A stretch of DNA of 64,000 nt. Source: Pyropia yezoensis (taxonomy: Eukaryota; Rhodophyta; Bangiophyceae; Bangiales; Bangiaceae). Positions 23,101-32,861 of this stretch are shown piece by piece (positions within the stretch are counted from its first letter, which is position 1; every line of letters starts with the position of its first letter). The stretch lies in assembly GCA_009829735.1 (NCBI GenBank), contig CM020619.1:19907816-19971815 (forward strand). The letters are read 5' to 3'. The notes under the pieces were generated by a model. The model did not search any database. It saw only the letters and a list, made by a program, of their open reading frames with translations, and was not told where the DNA came from. The position numbers and the translations under genes were made by a program.

Positions 23101-24361
23101 CGGACACCCGGGAGGTTCACGTATGTTCGCAGCAATGCGAAGGTTCTGCTACTGGCCAGCAATGGCCGTCGACGTGGTCGACCACGTACGGGGATGCCAC
23201 CCCTGTGCACGTAACCGCATGAGTCTACATAGGCAGGCGTCTGCCATGAAGCTATTCCCACCTGATGGGCCCAACGAGCAAGTCGCTATCGACATACTCG
23301 GGCCACTTCCGATAACGGAAGAAGGGAACAGGTACATCCTGGTCATGTCTGACCGCTTCACTAAGCTGTCAAGAGCGGCAGCCATCCCGAATGATACGGC
23401 ATACACGATCATGAACGCAGTGGTTGACCACTGGATCAGTGCATACGGAGTCATGAAGCAACTCCTCTCCGATAACGGAGCAAACCTTACGTCGGCATTC
23501 TGCACGAAGGTCCTGGGCATGTTCGGTATCGAACCACGTCGGGCATCCGACTACCACCCGCAGTCCAACGGGCAGGTGGAGCGGTTCAACCGCACCATCG
23601 TAAAGATGCTACAGTGCTACGTGGCCGAGCACACGAACACTTGGGACAGACTTCTGTCCGTACTCACCCTGGCATACAATGCCAGGCCACATCGGAGCAC
23701 AAACATTGCTCCGCTGGAGTGGGTCATGCCACTAGGCGTCGGTAACCTGACGCTGCCACCCAGCAGGTGCACTCGGTATGATACACCGAAGGGCCGACCC
23801 GCCGAACGCATCCACCTAGCTTGGTTGGCCAAGCTATCGTGGATGATCCCTAAGCTCAAGGGTGCCCTTGACAGAACACAACTTCGGTATAAGAAGAACT
23901 TCGACGCCCGACTACGGGTGCGCAACGCAACCCTGGTAACAGGTGACTGGGTCTATATCAGACACCAGAAGCTCCGAGGGAACAAGCTTATGCAACCGGT
24001 CAAGGGACCGTACCAGATCCTCCACAGAGATGACCACTCTGTTATCTTACACTCCGATACGGAGATCCAACGCATCAGTATGAATGATGTCACACCTGCT
24101 CCGAAGCCGGAACAGCCTCAGCCGGTACCGGCTGGGTTGCTACATGAAGCTCTTACAACCCACCGGTCGGATGACCCGGTGGGACCGGATGGGATTCCAT
24201 ACCAAGTAGAGAGCGTGGTCGGACACACCGACCCGGACATACCAGGACCCTGGTACGTCAAGGTTATGTGGGTCGGATACGACTCACCCACCTGGGAACA
24301 GGCGGCGAATATACCCCGCCAACTACTCATGCCTTACATGAGGCGACGACGCCTACTGTAA
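20195..24361 (+). CDS. pol: Pol polyprotein of element A: protease, RT, RNase H, integrase, chromodomain
   Basis: The replication enzymes of the element, 1388 residues from the first ATG; in life probably made as Gag-Pol by -1 frameshifting. Aspartic protease: DTGA at residues 113-116. Reverse transcriptase: about 430-690, with FCIDYRRLN and YLDD at 580-583. RNase H: about 720-850 (FVIDVDACD, then RSDHEPLRWLL). Integrase: H2C2 finger (TAGHPGG, CHPCARN), then D1033, D1093 and E1129, giving the D-D35-E spacing. Chromodomain-like C-terminus: about 1335-1385 (YQVESVVGH, VGYDSPTWEQAANIP). The RT, integrase and chromodomain place it with the chromoviruses of Ty3/gypsy. The frame is unbroken. Its stop converges with ORF3 on the other strand. 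Confidence 0.95.
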   Translation: MTGGRWGHPSKPPRSTAGKAPRRARLSRRRINPRVHLPAPTTRRQGIDDHPPRLGGEDGKPRHVEPDKGPVQDARATPDIGVGHVLFTLENFKVSATLGVDPQSTRSYYPVLDTGAGPNLIRKDTLPDKWLPRVRVTRGPTIKDANGRLIRTTAAMSLQVTIGDLTTEVDFLVCETLSVPCILGCTFINVHVDAIRPGRRTVELQEADGTKRGHTAIVRDLTLQGSHVNVAEVYASVEPKTLRLAKRTRFEPLSETVLPVNCDLAGICRVQSNLRTYKRHGLTMANGLIDLPAGGSSLLVMANYRRKAVTLPKGTILGIAELYEGDILTPDKEGQVEPLEVLAVAETTERQQPDDGKPNPSAAPADLPPKDQEALKALAEADLDHLPPSVAEGVRRMLRKHDVMWTGGALGTIGATQHRIDLVPGARPARSQPHRAGPMQRKIVDGEVKRMSEAKVIRPSMSEWGAPVVIVPKKDQTPRFCIDYRRLNLVTKKDSYPLPRMDECIDSLGEATVFTTIDCNAGYWQIPVADEDIPKTAFVCHSGVYEFLRMPFGLSNAPATFQRAIDIILSGVKWRNCLVYLDDVIVFSRNMDDHVQHVDEVLTLLRNAGVTLRLKKCAFFQQTVEYLGHQITPGKLGVLEANTRALRDARFPNTQTQLKSFLGMCNVYRRFVKDFARIAKPLTVLTSSTLPKVLQPPSPSEEEAFESLKRALLAPPVLALPHRRGTFVIDVDACDTQVGCTLLQGETLIGTDNVIPDLRPVGYFSRTLNPAERNYSATERECLGVIWAVQLLRPYLEGSRFIVRSDHEPLRWLLNLGDKDSDSHGRLARWRLKMAEHDYRTVYKAGSTHHLGDALSRLDTPSGDTRPVDEDIPVVPVCMVGNATQGMVDHTMAHLACPLTLADFREAQANDDDCRGHRANLLAGTAGIFSENEDGLIYRRAPADGRHQVVVPVSLRQAVMEREHENPTAGHPGGSRMFAAMRRFCYWPAMAVDVVDHVRGCHPCARNRMSLHRQASAMKLFPPDGPNEQVAIDILGPLPITEEGNRYILVMSDRFTKLSRAAAIPNDTAYTIMNAVVDHWISAYGVMKQLLSDNGANLTSAFCTKVLGMFGIEPRRASDYHPQSNGQVERFNRTIVKMLQCYVAEHTNTWDRLLSVLTLAYNARPHRSTNIAPLEWVMPLGVGNLTLPPSRCTRYDTPKGRPAERIHLAWLAKLSWMIPKLKGALDRTQLRYKKNFDARLRVRNATLVTGDWVYIRHQKLRGNKLMQPVKGPYQILHRDDHSVILHSDTEIQRISMNDVTPAPKPEQPQPVPAGLLHEALTTHRSDDPVGPDGIPYQVESVVGHTDPDIPGPWYVKVMWVGYDSPTWEQAANIPRQLLMPYMRRRRLL

Positions 24362-24842
24362 CAACCCAACCGACACCGACTTCGGCTGTTGGGGGGTCAG
24401 GCTTATACCTACTAAGTAGGATGTGACATGGTTACGGCAGACTTAGGTTTCTAAGTCAAATCAGACTTAGGTTTCTAAGTCGAACCAAGCTTAGGTAACT
24501 AAGTAGAGCTAAGCTTAGGTAACTAAGTAAAAACCTGAACCTTAATAAGTTAACTTAAAGGTAAAGGCTAACTCCGATAATATCGAAGTAACTAGGGAGC
24601 TTACACGGGAGGATGACCTCCCCAAGCCAAGACACAAAGTGAGGGAGGATAACCTCCCCAAGCATGAACCAACCGGAAGAAGTTGGGCGGGAGGCAAGGC
24701 ACCACTGAGCCAGAAGGGGTACTCCCCAGGGCAGCAAACAGAGGCAAGCAATGCCCCCAGCGGGGGATGAGTTTATACTCACAACTACCCGGCTACCATA
24801 AGGGTTGCCGGGGCCCTCTCCCTCACAAACAAATAGCACTCC
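24362..24842. other. Spacer between convergent pol and ORF3, element A
   Basis: No gene. It holds the hairpin cluster listed separately, then a purine-rich stretch with paired GGAGGATGACCTCCCC / GGAGGATAACCTCCCC motifs (about 24610-24660). Confidence 0.6.
24440..24527. terminator. Four tandem stem-loops between convergent genes (candidate bidirectional terminator)
   Basis: GACTTAG-GTTT-CTAAGTC occurs at 24440-24457 and 24464-24481. CTTAG-GTAA-CTAAG occurs at 24490-24503 and 24514-24527. The stems recur in element B with different loops. The spot lies between the ends of pol (+) and ORF3 (-), so a role in 3' end formation of both transcripts is plausible but inferred. Confidence 0.45.
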
Positions 24843-26344
24843 TCAGTGGGTAGACCCACTGCCCGAGGGAGGCCACTCACGCGTAAGCGCGTATACCTCC
24901 GTGCTCCACCGGTCGGCAATGTCACGACGGTCGACCACCCGAGTTACCTCGGTGCATAGCTGGACGAGGGTGCTGCGGCCAGCCTCCACGTCCTCCAGAG
25001 CTTTCTGGAGGCGGTCCAGCACGCCACCGAAGCAACGCGCTGACCCAACCAGCGCTGCACCTGGGGGGATATCCCCCCAGCTAACAGAGAGACCCCCACG
25101 CATGGCGCGGGTAACAAGGGCGTCAACGCCCTCATACCAGAGACGGGGACCCCCGTCATGTAGGACAGGGGCGGGAGGTGACACTGGCGCAGCCAGAGGA
25201 GCCATAGGAGCCGACACGGCTACCACCGGAGCCGGTGGCACCTGATACGAGGCCCGGTAGGACCCTACCGAAGGGGCTCCACCGTAACCACGGCGGTACT
25301 CCGCCCGACGACGGGACACCTCACGCTCCCCACCCACAGAGCCCCACTCTCGGGGACGACGGCCAACCGCCGCCGGCATCGGGTTACCGAACCACGGAGC
25401 AAGGACCTGAAGAGGGTCATGGATAACCATGGGAATACCCATGTCAGGAACGGCCTCGGTGGACGCCCACCCATGGCAACTAGGCTCACCCGGCTGAGTA
25501 CGCCGGACACGCAACGAGTGACGAGGCAAGGGGGAAGCCCCAGCCTGCGGGTCCCGGTACGGGGGAAGGGCCAACACCCCAGCCCAGTTCACGGCATCGT
25601 GAACAGCCAGCAGGGCTTCGAACTCCCGGGCCAACCCGGTCTTGGCAGCTATCAGATCCACGCCCAACTGCGCGATGTGCCGACGGACACCCGTCGGAAG
25701 ATGAAACAGACGACCCTGCCGGCGGACGGACAGCAAGAAGGATGAAGCCTGCCCGAGGGTAACCTCAAGGGTGAAGGTACCCTGCAACGGGTGGACCGGC
25801 CGGGAGGCCAACACACTCCCGAAGTATCGGAGGCAGGAGCCGGTGTCAAACCGGAAAGCAGGGGCGGGTTCCCACCCCTCCTGCCATAGCGGCGGGCGCA
25901 CGGGAGTATATACCGGAGCACGACCGTTGCCGGTCTGCAACGCACACGTTATATCCGTGCGGAACGCATCCGCCATGACACCATGGTTACGTCGCCAACT
26001 TGACGCCGACTTCAACCCCGCCATGGGCGGGTAGGGAGCCGTCAACGACAGATACGGGGGTACCCCCGGGTAGTAGTCAAAGTCGGGATACCGACCGGTA
26101 CGGCTCACCGTCTCCCCAAACGCAACCGGCTCCGCCGCCGCCGCAATCCCCCGAGCACTAGCCGGGTAGTCAATCTCCCGCGGCAACGCGGGGGCAATCA
26201 AGTCGCAGACCCCGAAGTTGGGGTCGAGGTAGACCTCACCCCGTCCCACCCGGGTGCGCCAGAGCTGCGCATGCCGGTCGTCCGGCTGACTCAGGATCCA
26301 ATGGTGTTCCACCCGGACCGCGTTCGGCTGGTTGACCAGCCGCA
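24843..26344 (-). CDS. Antisense ORF3 of element A, contig-end copy (5' part lost in gap)
   Basis: Identical as far as I can read to 32862-34363. It runs from the stop at 24843 back to the N gap at 26345, so the N-terminal part is missing. It is best seen as the same locus as the right-hand copy, assembled twice. Confidence 0.85.
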
Positions 26345-26844
26345 NNNNNNNNNNNNNNNNNNNNNNNNNNNNNNNNNNNNNNNNNNNNNNNNNNNNNNNN
26401 NNNNNNNNNNNNNNNNNNNNNNNNNNNNNNNNNNNNNNNNNNNNNNNNNNNNNNNNNNNNNNNNNNNNNNNNNNNNNNNNNNNNNNNNNNNNNNNNNNNN
26501 NNNNNNNNNNNNNNNNNNNNNNNNNNNNNNNNNNNNNNNNNNNNNNNNNNNNNNNNNNNNNNNNNNNNNNNNNNNNNNNNNNNNNNNNNNNNNNNNNNNN
26601 NNNNNNNNNNNNNNNNNNNNNNNNNNNNNNNNNNNNNNNNNNNNNNNNNNNNNNNNNNNNNNNNNNNNNNNNNNNNNNNNNNNNNNNNNNNNNNNNNNNN
26701 NNNNNNNNNNNNNNNNNNNNNNNNNNNNNNNNNNNNNNNNNNNNNNNNNNNNNNNNNNNNNNNNNNNNNNNNNNNNNNNNNNNNNNNNNNNNNNNNNNNN
26801 NNNNNNNNNNNNNNNNNNNNNNNNNNNNNNNNNNNNNNNNNNNN
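26345..26844. other. Assembly gap (500 N)
   Basis: Exactly 500 N, the usual arbitrary size for an unmeasured gap. Left of it ORF3 is cut; right of it the sequence restarts in mid-gag. Confidence 0.99.
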
Positions 26845-28205
26845 ATCGTTTGGAGGACGCGCTCTACCACCGTATCGGAATCGATGCGTAATACGTCGCA
26901 TCGGGCGATCCGCTCTATGCAGACCCTTATGAAGGGAGTCCCTATGTTCGGGGGGCCGAACGGACGCCCGTTGGCAGTCATCGGCTTCTTGACTAGCTTC
27001 AAGGCAGCCGCAGACAAGGCGCTCGTTAACGAGGGGCTGGCTCTGGAGATCCTCCGTTCTTTGTTGATGAACGGGTGCGAGGCATTCTTCGCCAGGCATC
27101 CCGATGCCGGGAATGAGGGTCGCGGCCACCCCCATGGATTACCGTGGGATATTGAAGGAGCTGCTGAGCAGCTACCTCAGTGAGGACAAGTGCGAGGACC
27201 ACTATCGGGCCCTTCGCACTGCCACCGCCCAGTCCTGGGAGGATGAGGAGATGTTTGGACGCCGGATCCAAGAGCTCGACTACGAGCTGGGGAAGCTCCT
27301 CGGAGAAGGGGAGCTACGGGCCATCCTGTTCGCAGGAGTACCCAACTACGTGCGGATATCCGCACGGGGCGCCAACACGGCACGGACGAACTTCCAGTCG
27401 ACTGATGCATATGTGCAAGTCCCTAGGGGACGCCTACCGGGTTCTACACCCGGAGTGTGCCTTGGCCCCGAAGCCCAAGGGTGAGGGAGGCAAGCCCAGT
27501 CTTACCCCCCGGTACCGAGGCAAGAGAAGGTGGAACGTAAGGCCGCACCAGTACTGGTGGCGACCGAACATACCCCTATTGGTGAGGGTGACCCTCTAGT
27601 CGACCCAACAGGGCCACCTGTTGCTACCGGCGACGCCGGTGATTGATGAACATGGTACGGTAGCGTACATCGCCCCGGCTGGAACCCAGTTCCAGGTCAA
27701 CGAAGGCACGGGACGGCGCGTCCGTATGTGCGGACTACGGGGTACTCCCCGGTGACGGGTAACCCTCACAAACCTTGCCAACATGGGCGGTGCGCACGGA
27801 GGCACCTCCGCAGATTGCGGGCCGACCCAACCGGTTTGGGGGAATCCATGTTCCGGTTGACCCAAGGACCCAAGGCCTACCAGGGAAGCAGGCACTCGGG
27901 CGCCCGAGGGAGGCAACCGTAGCTACGGGGCTACCCCGATGCGACCTCAAGGGGGGACCGGCACGTCCGGGTGTATGTTGTGTGGGGATCCCCAGCACTG
28001 GGTGTCTTCCTGCCCACTCATCCCCGAGGAGTCTCGGCGGGCAGCGGCGCAACGCAAGGCATCCACCGGGGGGTATCCCGCCCGAGCACCCGGACCCGCA
28101 CCGGGTAGGCAGCCAGCTCCAGGTGGAGTACTGGCCGTCGAGGGGGCACCTCCTCAGCCGGATGTCCCGGCGGACAGCACCCTACCAAGGGCGGGAAACG
28201 AGTAA
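26845..28205 (+). pseudogene. gag: Gag of element A, second (error-rich) copy
   Basis: Aligns with 18829-20186. Ten indels of one or two bases break the frame, nearly all in short homopolymers, such as an extra CC in the C-run near 27507 and a lost C near 27055. The zinc knuckle and GGGAAAC heptamer (28193-28199) remain. The errors end about 2.2 kb after the gap, which points to poor consensus at a contig end rather than biological decay. Confidence 0.85.
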
Positions 28206-28213
28206 GAGGAAGG

Positions 28214-31200
28214 ATGACCGGGGGGCGCTGGGGTCACCCAAGCAAGCCACCCCGGAGTACCGCGGGGAAAGCCCCACGGAGAGCGCGGTTGAGCCGACGC
28301 CGCATCAACCCCCGGGTACACCTTCCGGCCCCTACGACACGGCGTCAGGGGATTGATGACCACCCTCCAAGGTTGGGAGGAGAGGACGGGAAGCCCCGTC
28401 ACGTTGAACCAGACAAGGGCCCTGTTCAGGATGCCCGAGCTACACCGGATATCGGTGTAGGACATGTGTTGTTTACCTTGGAGAACTTCAAGGTATCAGC
28501 CACACTGGGGGTTGACCCCCAGTCGACACGATCGTACTACCCTGTACTGGATACAGGGGCTGGACCCAACCTTATCCGGAAGGATACCCTCCCGGACAAG
28601 TGGCTTCCACGAGTCAGAGTGACTCGGGGACCCACCATCAAGGACGCGAATGGTCGACTCATTCGTACGACCGCAGCGATGTCGCTGCAGGTTACCATCG
28701 GGGATCTCACCACGGAAGTTGACTTCCTGGTATGTGAAACGCTATCGGTGCCCTGCATACTGGGGTGCACCTTCATCAACGTTCACGTTGATGCCAATCC
28801 GGCCAGGCCGGAGGACCGTCGAGCTTCAAGAAGCCGACGGGACGAAGCGAGGACACACGGCTATCGTCAGGGACCTGACGCTACAAGGAAGCCACGTTAA
28901 CGTGGCTGAGGTGTACGCAAGCGTCGAGCCGAAGACACTTCGGTTGGCCAAGCGAACTCGCTTTGAGCCGTTGTCAGAGACAGTCCTCCCGGTTAACTGC
29001 GACCTCGCAGGCATCTGCAGAGTCCAGTCCAACCTACGACGTACAAGCGCCATGGGTTGACCATGGCCAACGGTCTCATAGACCTCCCAGCAGGAGGGTC
29101 GTCCCTCCTAGTGATGGCGAACTACCGCCGTAAGGCAGTCACCCTCCCGAAGGGAACTATCCTCGGGATTGCCGAACTCTACGAAGGAGATATCCTTACC
29201 CCTGATAAGGAAGGTCAAGTGGAACCACTTGAAGTACTGGCGGTCGCCGAGACCACCGAGCGACAGCAACCCGATGACGGGAAGCCTAACCCATCGGCGG
29301 CTCCGGCGGACCTGCCGCCAAAGGACCAAGAGGCCTTGAAGGCACTGGCCGAGGCTGACCTCGACCACCTTCCCCCTTCGGTAGCCGAAGGGGTACGACG
29401 GATGCTAAGAAAGCATGACGTTATGTGGACAGGCGGGGCCTTGGGGACCATTGGGGCAACCCAACATCGTATAGACCTGGTACCAGGCGCACGACCCGCC
29501 CGCTCACAACCGCACCGAGCGGGACCTATGCAACGAAAGATCGTTGATGGAGAAGTGAAGAGGATGAGTGAAGCTAAGGTGATCCGACCTTCGATGTCGG
29601 AATGGGGTGCCCCAGTCGTTATTGTGCCGAAGAAGGATCAAACCCCTCGGTTTTGCATCGATTATCGACGCCTCAACTTGGTTACCAAGAAGGACTCATA
29701 CCCTTTACCAAGGATGGATGAATGCATCGACTCCCTGGGGGAAGCTACGGTGTTTACCACCATCGACTGCAATGCCGGATACTGGCAGATCCCGGTGGCG
29801 GACGAGGATATCCCCAAGACGGCATTCGTCTGTCACAGTGGAGTGTACGAGTTCCTAAGGATGCCCTTCGGATTGTCCAACGCCCCCGCTACATTCCAGC
29901 GGGCTATCGACATCATACTGTCTGGGGTGAAGTGGCGTAACTGCCTAGTGTACCTCGATGACGTCATCGTCTTCTCACGTAACATGGATGACCATGTACA
30001 ACATGTTGACGAGGTACTCACCCTCTTGAGGAACGCCGGGGTAACCCTGCGTCTGAAGAAGTGCGCCTTCTTCCAACAGACGGTCGAATATCTGGGCCAC
30101 CAGATAACCCCTGGTAAACTAGGGGTACTCGAAGCCAATACCCGGGCACTCCGGGATGCCCGGTTCCCTAACACCCAGACGCAGCTCAAGAGCTTCCTGG
30201 GAATGTGCAATGTATACCGACGGTTCGTCAAGGACTTCGCTCGGATAGCTAAACCGTTAACGGTTCTTACGAGCAGTACCTTACCCAAGGTACTCCAACC
30301 CCCTTCGCCTAGCGAAGAGGAGGCATTCGAGTCGCTGAAGCGAGCCCTACTAGCCCCACCCGTCCTTGCGTTACCGCATAGACGGGGTACCTTCGTCATC
30401 GATGTCGATGCGTGTGATACACAAGTGGGATGCACCCTGTTACAGGGAGAGACGTTGATCGGTACCGATAACGTTATCCCGGACCTACGTCCGGTAGGGT
30501 ACTTCAGCCGGACACTCAACCCGGCTGAGCGGAACTATAGTGCCACCGAGCGTGAATGCCTCGGAGTCATATGGGCAGTGCAACTGCTCCGTCCATACCT
30601 GGAGGGCTCCAGGTTCATCGTGAGGTCCGACCACGAACCCCTACGATGGCTCCTCAACCTTGGTGACAAGGATTCCGATAGCCATGGGAGGCTAGCCCGA
30701 TGGAGGCTGAAGATGGCCGAGCACGACTACCGCACGGTGTATAAGGCTGGGTCAACCCACCACCTCGGAGACGCGTTGTCTCGACTCGACACCCCGAGCG
30801 GGGATACCCGCCCGGTGGACGAGGACATCCCGGTAGTACCGGTGTGCATGGTGGGTAATGCTACCCAGGGTATGGTTGACCATACCATGGCACACCTTGC
30901 GTGCCCATTGACCCTCGCGGACTTCCGCGAGGCACAGGCCAACGACGATGACTGTAGAGGTCATCGTGCTAACCTCCTGGCCGGTACGGCCGGCATCTTC
31001 TCCGAGAACGAAGACGGACTCATATACCGGCGGGCACCCGCCGATGGACGACATCAAGTCGTGGTTCCCGTGTCCTTACGGCAAGCCGTCATGGAACGAG
31101 AACATGAGAACCCTACAGCCGGACACCCGGGAGGTTCACGTATGTTCGCAGCAATGCGAAGGTTCTGCTACTGGCCAGCAATGGCCGTCGACGTGGTCGA

Positions 31201-32380
31201 CCACGTACGGGGATGCCACCCCTGTGCACGTAACCGCATGAGTCTACATAGGCAGGCGTCTGCCATGAAGCTATTCCCACCTGATGGGCCCAACGAGCAA
31301 GTCGCTATCGACATACTCGGGCCACTTCCGATAACGGAAGAAGGGAACAGGTACATCCTGGTCATGTCTGACCGCTTCACTAAGCTGTCAAGAGCGGCAG
31401 CCATCCCGAATGATACGGCATACACGATCATGAACGCAGTGGTTGACCACTGGATCAGTGCATACGGAGTCATGAAGCAACTCCTCTCCGATAACGGAGC
31501 AAACCTTACGTCGGCATTCTGCACGAAGGTCCTGGGCATGTTCGGTATCGAACCACGTCGGGCATCCGACTACCACCCGCAGTCCAACGGGCAGGTGGAG
31601 CGGTTCAACCGCACCATCGTAAAGATGCTACAGTGCTACGTGGCCGAGCACACGAACACTTGGGACAGACTTCTGTCCGTACTCACCCTGGCATACAATG
31701 CCAGGCCACATCGGAGCACAAACATTGCTCCGCTGGAGTGGGTCATGCCACTAGGCGTCGGTAACCTGACGCTGCCACCCAGCAGGTGCACTCGGTATGA
31801 TACACCGAAGGGCCGACCCGCCGAACGCATCCACCTAGCTTGGTTGGCCAAGCTATCGTGGATGATCCCTAAGCTCAAGGGTGCCCTTGACAGAACACAA
31901 CTTCGGTATAAGAAGAACTTCGACGCCCGACTACGGGTGCGCAACGCAACCCTGGTAACAGGTGACTGGGTCTATATCAGACACCAGAAGCTCCGAGGGA
32001 ACAAGCTTATGCAACCGGTCAAGGGACCGTACCAGATCCTCCACAGAGATGACCACTCTGTTATCTTACACTCCGATACGGAGATCCAACGCATCAGTAT
32101 GAATGATGTCACACCTGCTCCGAAGCCGGAACAGCCTCAGCCGGTACCGGCTGGGTTGCTACATGAAGCTCTTACAACCCACCGGTCGGATGACCCGGTG
32201 GGACCGGATGGGATTCCATACCAAGTAGAGAGCGTGGTCGGACACACCGACCCGGACATACCAGGACCCTGGTACGTCAAGGTTATGTGGGTCGGATACG
32301 ACTCACCCACCTGGGAACAGGCGGCGAATATACCCCGCCAACTACTCATGCCTTACATGAGGCGACGACGCCTACTGTAA
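28214..32380 (+). CDS. pol: Pol of element A, second copy (two indels near 5' end)
   Basis: Same protein as 20195-24361 at an offset of 8019. An inserted C near 28793 and a lost A near 29037 break the frame in the region after the protease. From about 29057 it is open to 32380 and appears identical to the first copy through RT, RNase H, integrase and chromodomain. Probably one gene represented twice. Confidence 0.85.
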
Positions 32381-32458
32381 CAACCCAACCGACACCGACT
32401 TCGGCTGTTGGGGGGTCAGGCTTATACCTACTAAGTAGGATGTGACATGGTTACGGCA

Positions 32459-32546
32459 GACTTAGGTTTCTAAGTCAAATCAGACTTAGGTTTCTAAGTC
32501 GAACCAAGCTTAGGTAACTAAGTAGAGCTAAGCTTAGGTAACTAAG
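32459..32546. terminator. Stem-loop cluster, second copy
   Basis: Exact repeat of 24440-24527 at offset 8019. Confidence 0.45.
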
Positions 32547-32861
32547 TAAAAACCTGAACCTTAATAAGTTAACTTAAAGGTAAAGGCTAACTCCGATAAT
32601 ATCGAAGTAACTAGGGAGCTTACACGGGAGGATGACCTCCCCAAGCCAAGACACAAAGTGAGGGAGGATAACCTCCCCAAGCATGAACCAACCGGAAGAA
32701 GTTGGGCGGGAGGCAAGGCACCACTGAGCCAGAAGGGGTACTCCCCAGGGCAGCAAACAGAGGCAAGCAATGCCCCCAGCGGGGGATGAGTTTATACTCA
32801 CAACTACCCGGCTACCATAAGGGTTGCCGGGGCCCTCTCCCTCACAAACAAATAGCACTCC

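Noticed and set aside
20195-32380. A genuine tandem duplication of gag-pol inside element A
   Set aside because: The junction is a 500-N gap, indels cluster only beside it in homopolymers, and removing the repeat gives the same length as element B.
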